The position numbers were made by a program, and so were the translations under genes. A DNA stretch of 35,113 nucleotides from Gemmatimonadetes bacterium bin94 (GTDB taxonomy: Bacteria; Gemmatimonadota; Gemmatimonadetes; Longimicrobiales; Gaopeijiaceae): assembly GCA_002238865.1 (NCBI GenBank), contig MPNE01000038.1, forward strand, positions 1 to 35,113, read 5' to 3'. The notes under the pieces are model-generated. The model did not search any database and was not told the origin of the DNA. It saw only the letters and a list, made by a program, of their open reading frames with translations. How positions within the stretch are numbered: the first letter of the stretch is position 1; the number at the start of each line of letters is the position of its first letter. Of this stretch, positions 7,198-15,541 are shown piece after piece.

Positions 7198-8217
7198 TCA
7201 TGGCAGCAGTACGGTACATCCCCGAGTCTGCCTCGACTCCAGCGCTCGGTGGGCCTCGGCCGCTTGCGCAAGGGGAAAGCGCTGACCGATGGTGACCTGG
7301 ATGCGGCGAGCCTCGATATGCCCGAAGAGTTCTCCGGCGGCCTCCTCCAGATCGGCCCGGCTCTCCACATGTGCCATGACGGAAGGGCGGGCCACGGTCA
7401 GACACTTGGCGGTCAGGCGCAGGATGTCGAGCGGCGGCACCACTCCCGAGGCGTTGCCGTAAGCAATCATCATGCCGAAGCGGGAGAGGCACTTCAGCGA
7501 CCCCTCGAAGGTGGCCGCGCCGACGCCGTCGAAGACTACCGGTACGCCTTTGCCGCCCGTGATCTCGTGCACCCGTTCCACGAAGTCCTCCTCCTCGTAG
7601 AAGACGACGTGGTCACACCCGTGCTCCCGCGCCATGCGGCCCTTCTCCGCGCTGCCCACGGTGGCGATGACGGTTGCGTCCAGCACCTTGCACCACTGGG
7701 AGAGGATCGTCCCCACCGCTCCCCCGGCTGCGTGCACGAGCACGGTCTCGCCCGCCCTTATGCGGTGGGTGCGCCGACAGAGGTACCACGAGGTCATTCC
7801 CTTCAACATCGCCGCTGCGGCGTGCTCGAAGTCGACACCGTCGGGAAGGCGGACCAGGCGGTTCGCGGGAACCACTCTGCGCACGCAATAGGCACCCCGC
7901 ACGTCGCCATAGGCGACTCGGTCACCGGGCTGGAAAGCGGCGGTGCAGTCCGGTTTCGCGTCCCGGGCCGTCCCTGGTCCCACCGCCTCGACCACGCCGG
8001 CCGCCTCCACCCCGACAATCGCCGGCAGTGGGACCGCCGGCAGCGACGGCAAAGGGTACAGCCCGCTACGATGGTAGGTGTCGGCGTAGTTCAGCCCGAT
8101 GGCCTCATGCCGGACCAGCACTTCACCCGGTCCCGGGTCGGAGAGGTCGATCTCTTCCCAACGGAGCACGTCAGGACCGCCCCTCTCGTGCATGCGAATG
8201 GCCATGGTCGTGTTCAA
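7198..8217 (-). CDS. Zinc-independent quinone oxidoreductase (zeta-crystallin type), copy B
   Basis: The protein has about 339 residues with the usual family layout: LRWEEIDLSDPGPGEVLVRH, NYADTYHRSGLYPLPSLPA, the NADPH-binding HAAGGAVGTILSQWCKVL, and DGVGAATFEGSLKCLSRFG. It ends at CTVLLP, the normal family terminus. I place the start at TTG 8217 because it gives MNTTMAIRMHE, aligning with MSKTMAIRIHA of copy A, and because AAGGA lies about eight bases upstream; ATG 8205 is the alternative. It is closely related to the 5126-6277 product but inverted relative to its lipoprotein partner. It is divergent from the GntR operon, so a shared regulatory region is possible. Confidence 0.9.
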   Translation of the reverse strand: MNTTMAIRMHERGGPDVLRWEEIDLSDPGPGEVLVRHEAIGLNYADTYHRSGLYPLPSLPAVPLPAIVGVEAAGVVEAVGPGTARDAKPDCTAAFQPGDRVAYGDVRGAYCVRRVVPANRLVRLPDGVDFEHAAAAMLKGMTSWYLCRRTHRIRAGETVLVHAAGGAVGTILSQWCKVLDATVIATVGSAEKGRMAREHGCDHVVFYEEEDFVERVHEITGGKGVPVVFDGVGAATFEGSLKCLSRFGMMIAYGNASGVVPPLDILRLTAKCLTVARPSVMAHVESRADLEEAAGELFGHIEARRIQVTIGQRFPLAQAAEAHRALESRQTRGCTVLLP

Positions 8218-8354
8218 GGGTGATCCTTGTGGATGGACTGCACGATCCGCGCGAGACGAAACTTGCCCGGAATGAAGCGTTTTGACCAGCACGGGCACTG
8301 CGATGGGCCTCTTCGCTCCTGACCATGCGGGATGGAGAGAATAGAGTCAGCCAC

Positions 8355-8410
8355 TTGACGCGCCCGGGCACATCTCATACTGTTGTAGCTGTTGTATATG
8401 ACCACAACAG
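8355..8410 (+). promoter_or_regulatory. Candidate promoter and GntR operator
   Basis: Upstream of the GntR gene, CTGTTGT occurs twice as a direct repeat (8380-8386 and 8389-8395) and once inverted as ACAACAG (8404-8410). The second and third copies form a 7-bp inverted repeat with an 8-base spacer, ending 10 bases before the ATG. A TTGACG at 8355-8360 could be a -35 element, with a weak TACTGT about 17 bases downstream overlapping the first repeat. YtrA-type GntR regulators commonly repress their own operons, so autorepression is a reasonable inference. Confidence 0.6.
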
Positions 8411-8420
8411 TTGAGATATC

Positions 8421-8825
8421 ATGAAGATTCGACTCAGCCAAGCCGACGGCCGACCGCTGTACGTCCAGATCATGGATGCGGTGCGTAGCGGTCTCGTTCG
8501 GGGAAGCCTCCGTCCCGAGGACCCGCTCCCATCGGTGCGCGACCTCTCATCGAGTCTCCGCGTCAATCCCCGGACAGTGTCACAGGCCTACGCCGAGCTC
8601 GAGCGCGACGGCGTGGTGCAGGTCCGGCACGGGAAGGGAACGTTCGTGGCGCCGGGGGTGCGGCCGGAGGAGAAGGAGCGGCCGCGCCTTGCGAGGGAGG
8701 TGGCGAGGCGAGCCCTGGCCGACGCCTCGCGGAACGGACTCGCGCTGGCTGACCTGATGGTGGCGTTGCGGGAGGTGGAAGGCGGTGGTGCTCGTGGAGA
8801 CGGAAGGAAGGAGGACGGACGATGA
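8421..8825 (+). CDS. GntR-family transcriptional regulator, YtrA-like
   Basis: The 134-residue protein has the GntR winged helix: PLYVQIMDAVRSGLVRGSL, LPSVRDLSSSLRVNPRTVSQ (recognition helix) and YAELERDGVVQVRHGKGTFV (wing). A short helical tail replaces the large effector domain. This size and layout match the YtrA subgroup, which typically controls an adjacent ABC transporter. The ATG at 8421 sits directly after the CTGTTGT/ACAACAG repeats. Its stop overlaps the ATG of the ABC ATPase (ATGA), indicating translational coupling. The inducing signal is unknown; cell-envelope stress is common in the family but not shown here. Confidence 0.9.
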   Translation: MKIRLSQADGRPLYVQIMDAVRSGLVRGSLRPEDPLPSVRDLSSSLRVNPRTVSQAYAELERDGVVQVRHGKGTFVAPGVRPEEKERPRLAREVARRALADASRNGLALADLMVALREVEGGGARGDGRKEDGR

Positions 8826-9763
8826 CGGACATGGTGACGGCGGCGCTTCCCATCGACCTCGGCAGTGGCCCATTCGCGGTGACGACACAGGGCCTGGTCA
8901 GGCGGTTCGGCTCCGTGCGGGCTCTGGACGGCCTGGATCTGCAGGTCCCGGAAGGAGCCGTATACGTGCTGGTGGGTCCCAACGGTGCGGGGAAGAGCAC
9001 GTTGATTCGGACCCTCATGGGTCTCGTCCGGTACGAGGCCGGAACGGTGAATGTCCTTGGGCGGAACCCGGCCGATCTGGGCGCCGAGGTCCGCGCGGGC
9101 ATCGGCTACGTGCCGGAGGACTACCGGGCCGGCTACCCCTGGATGACGGTGGGCCGGCTGCTCGAGCACCAGGCGGTCTACCACCCGTCCTGGGACGCGG
9201 AGTACGCCCGTCGGTTGAGGGCGAGATACGAGATCGATCCCGGACGGAGGTGCCACACGCTGTCGAAGGGCCAGAGCCGGCGCGTACAGCTCGTTCTGGC
9301 GCTGGCGCACCGGCCGCCGCTGCTCCTGTTGGACGAGCCGACGGACGGTCTGGATCACGTGGTGCGCGACGAGACCCTGAGCATCCTGAGCGAACACCTC
9401 GCCGATTCCACGACCACCGTTGTCATCTCCACCCACAGAGTCTACGAGGTGGAGCCGTTGGTGGATCACGTGGGCGTGCTGGCGGCGGGCCGGCTCCTGG
9501 GGCAACTGCCGCGCCACGAGCTGCACGGGAGCCTGCTGCGGTACTGGGCGGACGTTCCCGAGGGCTGGCGGGGGCCGAAGGAGTTGGGGGGCCGCGTTGT
9601 CCAGCGCAGCGGTGCAGCCCGCGCGATCGAATGGACGGTATGGGGCGACCGCGACGCCGTTACGCGCGGCCTGTCACAGGCCGGTGCGGCGGTTCGCGAG
9701 GTTGCCCCCTTATCGGTGGACGAAGCCGCAGTGGCACTACTCTCAGGCAAGGAGGCATCATGA
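8822..9763 (+). CDS. ABC transporter ATP-binding protein
   Basis: The 313-residue ATPase has Walker A GPNGAGKS (residues 54-61), a signature loop LSKGQSRRVQL (variant of LSGGQ), Walker B LLLLDEPTDGLD and the switch His in VVISTHRVYE. Residues after about 220 form the extra C-terminal region common in exporters of the CcmA/YtrB type. The start codon overlaps the GntR stop, and its own stop overlaps the permease start. The operon encodes one ATPase and one membrane protein, so the transporter is probably an exporter or a two-component envelope system. The substrate is unknown. Confidence 0.92.
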   Translation: MTDMVTAALPIDLGSGPFAVTTQGLVRRFGSVRALDGLDLQVPEGAVYVLVGPNGAGKSTLIRTLMGLVRYEAGTVNVLGRNPADLGAEVRAGIGYVPEDYRAGYPWMTVGRLLEHQAVYHPSWDAEYARRLRARYEIDPGRRCHTLSKGQSRRVQLVLALAHRPPLLLLDEPTDGLDHVVRDETLSILSEHLADSTTTVVISTHRVYEVEPLVDHVGVLAAGRLLGQLPRHELHGSLLRYWADVPEGWRGPKELGGRVVQRSGAARAIEWTVWGDRDAVTRGLSQAGAAVREVAPLSVDEAAVALLSGKEAS

Positions 9764-10647
9764 CGGACTCCACGGTCGGCCGTATGCCCGCGATGAAGGA
9801 CGTGTGGATCGAGCAGCTTTGTGTGGTCGGGCTGGCCATCCGCCGCGAGGGCGCCCTGGCAGCCCTGGCATTGGCGCTCGGCTCGCTGGCCCTGGTCGCC
9901 TTCGCCAGAATACCGGTCCTGCAGGCAATCGTTGACGAAGGAGATGTGGGTGAGTTCGTCTTCAATCCCGGCGAGCCCCCGTGGGGCTTCTTCGCCGTGC
10001 TCGCTGCTCTGCTCCTTCCGCTCGCGGTCTGGAAGGGCGAGCGCAGGTTCGGAGACACCCCGCTGTGGTCACTGCCCGTCGATCACCGCAGGCACGCGCT
10101 CCTCAAGGTGGCGGCCGGATGGGTCTGGCTCATGGCGATCCTGGGTACGGCCCTCGTGTGGGTCACGCTCACGGTGCTGGCGAGCGGCGGCGTCCTGGGT
10201 GTCGACGAGGTTCGCCTGCTCATCATCGACCCGGCAGGAGCTGCCGCGGGCACGCCCGGCGCCACGGAGTCGGTGAGCTGGACCACCCCGTGGTGGGAGT
10301 GGGCAACTCCGTTCACGTCGGCGACCGCCGCCTACCTGGTGGCCAGCACCCTGATGCTCGCGACGGCGCGTCCGCTGTTCTGGGCCGCGGGGCTGTGGGT
10401 CGCGGGCGCGGTCGTGCTGGGCGTCGGCGAGGTCTGGGAAATCGGCTGGATTGAGCGGAACATCGAACTCGTAGCCTGGTACGTCGGTGGAGATTCGTTC
10501 AACCGAGGGGTGCAGCTCCCGACCGGTTGGACGGAGGGGTGGACGCTCCTGCCGACCATGAAGTTGTGGACGGCATTGTCCGCAATCTGGATCGGCGTGG
10601 GGCTGGTGGGAGTGCTGGGGGCGTCCCGCCGGCCGCGGAATCAGTGA
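9760..10647 (+). CDS. ABC transporter membrane protein of the GntR-linked operon
   Basis: The 295-residue integral membrane protein has about six hydrophobic segments, including EGALAALALALGSLALVAF, WGFFAVLAALLLPLAVW, VWLMAILGTALVWVTLTVLA and LWTALSAIWIGVGLVGVLGA. It has no signal peptide. The ATG at 9760 overlaps the ATPase stop, and AAGGAGG lies just upstream. It resembles ABC-2-type membrane subunits in topology but I recognise no family signature, so the assignment rests mainly on operon position. The periplasmic loop between segments 4 and 5 is rich in Trp (TTPWWEWATPF). Its 3' end is 16 bases from the convergent propeller gene. Confidence 0.8.
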   Translation: MTDSTVGRMPAMKDVWIEQLCVVGLAIRREGALAALALALGSLALVAFARIPVLQAIVDEGDVGEFVFNPGEPPWGFFAVLAALLLPLAVWKGERRFGDTPLWSLPVDHRRHALLKVAAGWVWLMAILGTALVWVTLTVLASGGVLGVDEVRLLIIDPAGAAAGTPGATESVSWTTPWWEWATPFTSATAAYLVASTLMLATARPLFWAAGLWVAGAVVLGVGEVWEIGWIERNIELVAWYVGGDSFNRGVQLPTGWTEGWTLLPTMKLWTALSAIWIGVGLVGVLGASRRPRNQ

Positions 10648-10663
10648 TGCGGGCGAGGTGTCG

Positions 10664-11896
10664 TCATCGCCGAATCCTCAGTCGCGTCACATAGGGGGTG
10701 CCGGCTTCGTCCTCACCGGCGAAGAGGATGTAGTCCCCGGTCGCGTAGGCCTTGCTGGCGTCGATCCCGACTGCCTCCGGAACCGCGGCCCGTCCGAGGA
10801 AGAACCCGTCTTCGCGGAATACGTCGATGACCGTGCCCGCGTCGACCCGTGAGGTTTCCGGGACCACGAAGACGTGGCCGGCGCCATCCACGAAGAGCCC
10901 CGCGATGACCGGTTTGTTTTCCGGCAGGGCTCGCAGGTAGTCTCTCATCAGGGCGGGGTCGGCGTAGCGTTCGAAGGTGGCGCGCAGGTCGTCGCGGTCG
11001 GCTTCGTCGACAGGCGCCGGCCTGACTCCCCCCAGCGTGAACACCACGGTTGTGTCACCGGCCAGGGAGCGTTTGTATACCCGGTACTCCCCACTGGATG
11101 CAAACCAGACATCGTCGCTGCAACCCAGGGCCCTCTTGAGCCGCGGTCCGAACCAGGCCGGCCGCCGCAGGCCCACAGATGGCAGATCAGCCAGCTGGAG
11201 CACAAACTCCAGATGGGGCAGCGTGTCCTGCTTCTCCGCATCGGGCGATACCCGGACCGGATAGTAGTTGACAAGGTCGACGTCGGACGGGTCGTCGCTC
11301 CTCTCCCTGTTCGGATAGCGCACCCCCCACTCCATATAGCTGCCGTCCGGCATGATCGTGCAACGCTCCGTGATCATGCCCCAGGTCGCCCGGCGGGCCC
11401 GCGTCCCGATCAACGTCCCGTCCGGCCCGAAGATCGAATAGCGCGGCGCCCCCTGGTCCGCCACCCACAGCGTGTCTCCCGGTGCGATGGCGGGTCCCAG
11501 CGCCTCCCGAAACTCCCCCGCCCCCTGTCCCTGTCCGCCGAGCGTCCGCAGAAAGCCGCCCCCGCCGTCGAAGACCTGGATCTCCTGCGTCATTCCGTCC
11601 AGGATGTAGATGTTGTCGCGGGAATCGGCAGCCACGGCGATGACGTCGCCCAGGTACCCATCGGGCGGCCCCCAGATCCGCAAATCCTCTTCCAGGGTCC
11701 ATTCGGCAGTGGTCGTCCAGGCCGACGCGAGCGTGTTCTCGACGACGATCTGCGCGCGCACATCCACCGGCGCCGCGCCGCTGGCCAGAAGAGCGGCCGC
11801 GGTGAGCGCGCACGGCAGGTGTCGTGTCGGATGCGGACCCGCGGGTCGCCGCACCGTTGGGGAACGGCTACGGTAGTCGGTGGAGTATTTGGTCAT
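10664..11896 (-). CDS. Exported six-bladed beta-propeller protein
   Basis: The 410-residue product has an N-terminal signal (hydrophobic CALTAAALLASGAA, cleavage likely after VRA). NHL-like blades follow: VIAVAADSRDNIYILD, IQVFDGGGGFLRTLGG with GQGAGEF, and LWVADQGAPRYSIFGPDG. This matches the six-bladed beta-propeller family that is abundant in Gemmatimonadota and Bacteroidota-like genomes. Those proteins are usually of unknown ligand. The ATG at 11896 was chosen because it places the signal peptide near the N-terminus; the open frame continues upstream without a plausible signal. The Shine-Dalgarno is weak. It is divergent from the SulP gene across about 70 bases, and the two other propellers at 16.4-18.8 kb share its blade pattern. 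Confidence 0.82.
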   Translation of the reverse strand: MTKYSTDYRSRSPTVRRPAGPHPTRHLPCALTAAALLASGAAPVDVRAQIVVENTLASAWTTTAEWTLEEDLRIWGPPDGYLGDVIAVAADSRDNIYILDGMTQEIQVFDGGGGFLRTLGGQGQGAGEFREALGPAIAPGDTLWVADQGAPRYSIFGPDGTLIGTRARRATWGMITERCTIMPDGSYMEWGVRYPNRERSDDPSDVDLVNYYPVRVSPDAEKQDTLPHLEFVLQLADLPSVGLRRPAWFGPRLKRALGCSDDVWFASSGEYRVYKRSLAGDTTVVFTLGGVRPAPVDEADRDDLRATFERYADPALMRDYLRALPENKPVIAGLFVDGAGHVFVVPETSRVDAGTVIDVFREDGFFLGRAAVPEAVGIDASKAYATGDYILFAGEDEAGTPYVTRLRIRR

Positions 11897-11969
11897 CGAG
11901 AACACCCGGTGGGGTGGAATGGTTCCATTGACCGTGTGACACGGCGAAGGGCAGGAAGGTTGAACTGAA

Positions 11970-14189
11970 ATGATGGCACCGCTCCGCAGCCTTGCGTCGG
12001 AACTTCGCGCAGACACCGTCTCGGCGAAGGTTGTACCCGCGCTCGCAGCCGGATTCACCTCGGGCCTCGCGCTGCTGGTCGCCCAGGTCGCCTACGGGAG
12101 TCTGATATTCTCGGGGCCGCTCGCTCCCTATTCCTCCCAGGGCGTGGGCCTCGTGATCTTCGGGAACTTCGCCGCCTGCCTGGTCATCGCTCTCACCGGC
12201 GGCTTTCGCGGGGCGATATCGGGGCTGTCTCCCGCGCTCGTCATCGTAATGGCACAGGTCGGCGCCACAATGGGCGCCGAAGGCGACACCCTGTTCGTCA
12301 CCACCGCGTTTGCGCTCATTATCGGCGCGGTCGCCGCCGGCGCCTGCTTTCTCGCGATAGGCCGATACCGACTCGCCAACCTGGTGCGCTTCGTCCCCTA
12401 TTCGGTCGCGGGCGGTTTCGTGGCCGGAATCGGGGGAGCGGTGTGCCTGGCCGCCATGTCGCTGATGGGGGTGGAAATGGATTGGCGGGCGACTGCGGCG
12501 CTTGTGCAGCCGCCGGAGCTCGTGAGGTGGACCCCCGGCGTAGCCTTCGGGGTTTTCCTGTACCTCGCGATGAAGCGTTGGGGCCGTCCGCTCATCCTGC
12601 CCGTCGGCGTCACGGTTGCCGTGGGTGCATATCACCTCGCGCTGGCCCTCCTCGGCATCTCCGGCGACGAGGCGAGGGCGGCCGGTCTTTTGCTTACAAG
12701 CACCTCGGAAGCAAGCCTGTGGCCGGTCCTGGGCCCTGCGGACCTGGCGTTTGTGGACTGGACCGCGATGGCGTTGCAGTTCCCCACCCTGCTCCTGCTG
12801 GTGCTGGTCGCGGTAATTGTCGTGATCATGAATTTCGCCGGCCTCGAGATGGCCGCGAACCAGGACCTGGACTGGAATCGCGAGTTCCGGGCGACGGGGA
12901 TCGCGAACGTGGTAGCGGGCCTCGGCGGCGGCACGACGGCGAGCATGATCGTGCCCGCGTCGCTGCGCAGCAAGCTTTTCGGGGCAGCCACCCGCCTCAC
13001 CGGAATCGTCGCGGCCCTTGTCATGGCGGTCGCCCTGTTCCTGGGCGATCGGATGCTGGAACTGGTCCCCGTACCGCTCGTGGGAGGCATTCTGATCTTT
13101 GCCGGCCTCGGCATGCTGGATGAAGGCCTCGTGAGAAGCCGGAAGCGCCTTCCCTGGACGGAGTACGGCGTCATCGTGCTCATCGCGGGCGTCACCGTGG
13201 TGTTCGGGCTGTTCGAAGGTGTGGGCGCCGGGATGCTGGCCACCCTCGTGTTCTTCGCTGTGCGCCTGAGCCGCGTGGACCCGATCGGCTCGCGCTTCAC
13301 CGTGCGCGAGCGCCGGAGCACCAAGGCGCGGTCCGTCCCGGATCGCGTCATCCTCCAGCAGGGGGGCGCCCGCGTACTGGGGTGGCGGCTGCGCGGCTAT
13401 GTCTTCTTCGGAAGTGTCTACCCTCTCGCCGATCAGTTCACGAAATCGCTGAGCGGCGACCCGCGTCCCAACTGCGTGATGCTGGATTTCACGGAAGTGT
13501 CCGGCTTCGACTTCTCGGCGGTGAACGTCCTCGCAAGGTTCCTGCAATCTGCGAACACCGCGGGGGTGAAGGTGGTCCTGAGCGCGCCTTCGGAGCAGGT
13601 GAGGACCGGGTTGAGGCGCAACCTTCTCCCCTCGGAGTTTGCCTCGTTGCGGGTTGAGTCCGACTTCGACCGCGCGCTTGAACACTGTGAGGAGATCGTC
13701 ATTGACGCGTGGAGAGCGAAGGCCAGCACGGTGGTCGAGCACCGGGTATCGGTGTTGGAGGGCGCCGCGGACGACCTGGATCGCCAACTGGAGCGGCGCA
13801 CTCACTTCGAAGACATGGTTGACGAGCTTCAAGCCTGGCTAAGTCCGCGCCGGTACGCCAAGGGGGACGTGCTCGCGGGTCCGGGAGAGCCGAATGAAGG
13901 CCTCCAGTTGCTGACCTACGGCCAGGCTTCCGCCCATGATGCCGCGCGCACGCGCTTCGGTCAGTACGGCCCTGGCGATGCGATCTGGCCGGTCGACCCG
14001 GCGGACGAGTTGGCGCCCACGGTGAGCGCGGACACATCTTGCGAGACGATGGTGCTGACGCCCGCAGCCCGGCGACGGCTGGAGGAGCGAGGGGAGCGGC
14101 TCGCGCTGAAGCTGTATCGATACCTGCTCGCCGGAAGTTTCGAGGGCGAGCCAACCGGCTCCCCGCGCCATTCCGACGCCCCGTCTTGA
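11970..14189 (+). CDS. SulP/SLC26-type anion transporter with STAS and cNMP-binding-like domains
   Basis: The 739-residue protein has an N-terminal membrane domain (about residues 20-440, ten or more hydrophobic segments), including the SulP-like GLVIFGNFAACLVIALTGGF and FAGLEMAANQDLDWNREF blocks. A STAS domain (about 465-575) contains RGYVFFGSVYPLADQF and VMLDFTEVSGFDFSAVNVL. A final segment (about 615-735) resembles a cyclic-nucleotide-binding fold: LSPRRYAKGDVLAGPGEPNEGLQLL. That segment lacks the usual phosphate-cassette Arg, so nucleotide binding is doubtful. Substrate (sulfate, bicarbonate or other anion) is not determined. Starts at ATG 11970 or 11973. It is convergent with the binding-protein gene. 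Confidence 0.88.
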   Translation: MMAPLRSLASELRADTVSAKVVPALAAGFTSGLALLVAQVAYGSLIFSGPLAPYSSQGVGLVIFGNFAACLVIALTGGFRGAISGLSPALVIVMAQVGATMGAEGDTLFVTTAFALIIGAVAAGACFLAIGRYRLANLVRFVPYSVAGGFVAGIGGAVCLAAMSLMGVEMDWRATAALVQPPELVRWTPGVAFGVFLYLAMKRWGRPLILPVGVTVAVGAYHLALALLGISGDEARAAGLLLTSTSEASLWPVLGPADLAFVDWTAMALQFPTLLLLVLVAVIVVIMNFAGLEMAANQDLDWNREFRATGIANVVAGLGGGTTASMIVPASLRSKLFGAATRLTGIVAALVMAVALFLGDRMLELVPVPLVGGILIFAGLGMLDEGLVRSRKRLPWTEYGVIVLIAGVTVVFGLFEGVGAGMLATLVFFAVRLSRVDPIGSRFTVRERRSTKARSVPDRVILQQGGARVLGWRLRGYVFFGSVYPLADQFTKSLSGDPRPNCVMLDFTEVSGFDFSAVNVLARFLQSANTAGVKVVLSAPSEQVRTGLRRNLLPSEFASLRVESDFDRALEHCEEIVIDAWRAKASTVVEHRVSVLEGAADDLDRQLERRTHFEDMVDELQAWLSPRRYAKGDVLAGPGEPNEGLQLLTYGQASAHDAARTRFGQYGPGDAIWPVDPADELAPTVSADTSCETMVLTPAARRRLEERGERLALKLYRYLLAGSFEGEPTGSPRHSDAPS

Positions 14190-14205
14190 AGAAGGAGCGT
14201 TGTCC

Positions 14206-15471
14206 TCAGGGACTGTATACGTAGACCACCGGCAGCCTGGAAACGTCGGTGATGCCGGTGTCCGTGTGGTGGTAGATGTTCATCCGTCCCGTGCCGCAGT
14301 CGCCGAACGCGTCGCAGGTTACCGTCCCGATCAGGCCATTCATGGCGGTTGCCCTCACCTGTCGGCGGAGTGCCGCCCGGTCGATGTGCAGCCTGTCGCC
14401 CTCCTCCACCGCAACGGCGTCGATGGCCGAAAGCAGGATCGTGGTCGCATCGTAGGAGTGCGCCCAGTAGGGTGACAAGGGGAAGCTCCCGTATCTGTCC
14501 CGGTGCGCTTCGAGAACCTGCTCCCCGCTCTGTCCCGTCAGCTCGTTGACGTTGGAGGCAAAGTCCGCTTCCGGTCCGGCAAAGTACATCCCCTCCGACT
14601 GCGGTGCGCCCAGGAACTGGGAGACCAGCAGTGCCGCCGCGGAAATCAGCGTGGTCCCTTCGAGCCCGTCGAAGGTTCGCGCCTGCGCGGCAAAGGCCGA
14701 TCCCTCCGTCACGAACAGCGGGAAGAAAATCGCATCCGGGCCAGCCATCGCGAACTCCGCGAGGACGTCCGTCATGTCGACTTGGCCCTTCGCGATCCTG
14801 GCCCGGGCCGGCACTTCGCCCCCGATGGCCGAGAACGCGTCGGCGAACGCAGCGACGAGGGCGGATGTGTAGGGGTCGCCGTCTTGCACGGTGGCCACGC
14901 GCCTCAGCTGCAGCTGGTTGTAGACGAAGTCCGAGAGGGCGCGCGCCTGGTGGAGGTCGTTGGACGATACGCGAAAGTAACCGGCGTGGTGGTCGGCGTT
15001 CGCGTTGCCGGCCAGGTCGGACGTAAGCAGCGGCGAGGTGTTGCTCGGCGAAATCATGACCAGGCCCGCGTCGGTGACTATGGGCGACGCCGCCACGGCA
15101 GCGGCCGAGCAGTTTGTACCGACCAGGCCCGCCACCTTCGGGTCCTGGACGACACCAAGCGCACCGGCGCGGCCGCCTGCCGGCGAACAACTCGTGTCGA
15201 CGAGCTCGCCCATGTCGACCTGGCGCCCGGCGATGGGGCCCATGTTCTCGACGGCGAACTCGACCCCGTGCCGGGTCACGACCCCGAGCGACGGCGCTAC
15301 CGTGACCGAGGCCAGGACGCGAATCCGCACGTCCTCGCCCGCTTCCAGCGTGACCGCGCCCAGCGGCCCCGGCTGGAATCCCGTCGGCGCGGCGGGACTT
15401 TCCCTGCACCCCGAGATCGCAAGAACGGCGACCAGGAGTGCGGGACCGGTTACCTTGTTGCGGTTGGGCAT
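14206..15471 (-). CDS. LivJ-type periplasmic binding lipoprotein
   Basis: The 421-residue protein begins MPNRNKVTGPALLVAVLAISGC, a lipoprotein signal with the lipobox Cys at residue 22. The body is a type-1 periplasmic-binding fold of the branched-chain amino-acid receptor family. It contains GVEFAVENMGPIAGRQVDM, a GLVGTNCSAAAVA loop, VMISPSNTSPLLT, FRVSSNDLHQARALSDFV and YDATTILLSAIDAV. The start at 15471 has GAAGGAG upstream at good spacing. No matching permease or ATPase genes are adjacent, so it may be an orphan receptor or act with a transporter elsewhere. The ligand is unknown. Confidence 0.87.
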   Translation of the reverse strand: MPNRNKVTGPALLVAVLAISGCRESPAAPTGFQPGPLGAVTLEAGEDVRIRVLASVTVAPSLGVVTRHGVEFAVENMGPIAGRQVDMGELVDTSCSPAGGRAGALGVVQDPKVAGLVGTNCSAAAVAASPIVTDAGLVMISPSNTSPLLTSDLAGNANADHHAGYFRVSSNDLHQARALSDFVYNQLQLRRVATVQDGDPYTSALVAAFADAFSAIGGEVPARARIAKGQVDMTDVLAEFAMAGPDAIFFPLFVTEGSAFAAQARTFDGLEGTTLISAAALLVSQFLGAPQSEGMYFAGPEADFASNVNELTGQSGEQVLEAHRDRYGSFPLSPYWAHSYDATTILLSAIDAVAVEEGDRLHIDRAALRRQVRATAMNGLIGTVTCDAFGDCGTGRMNIYHHTDTGITDVSRLPVVYVYSP

Positions 15472-15489
15472 GAGACCAGCTCCTTCTCC

Positions 15490-15523
15490 AGTACGACAAT
15501 ATGTAGTAGCAGTACGACAATAT
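15490..15523. promoter_or_regulatory. Direct repeats in the divergent promoter region
   Basis: AGTACGACAATAT occurs at 15490-15502 and identically at 15511-15523, offset by 21 bases (two helical turns). The repeats lie in the 70-base gap between the binding-protein start and the VanZ-like start, so they could bind a regulator of both genes. No matching regulator gene is adjacent. Confidence 0.55.
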
Positions 15524-15541
15524 CGCGGACCAGGGAACGCC

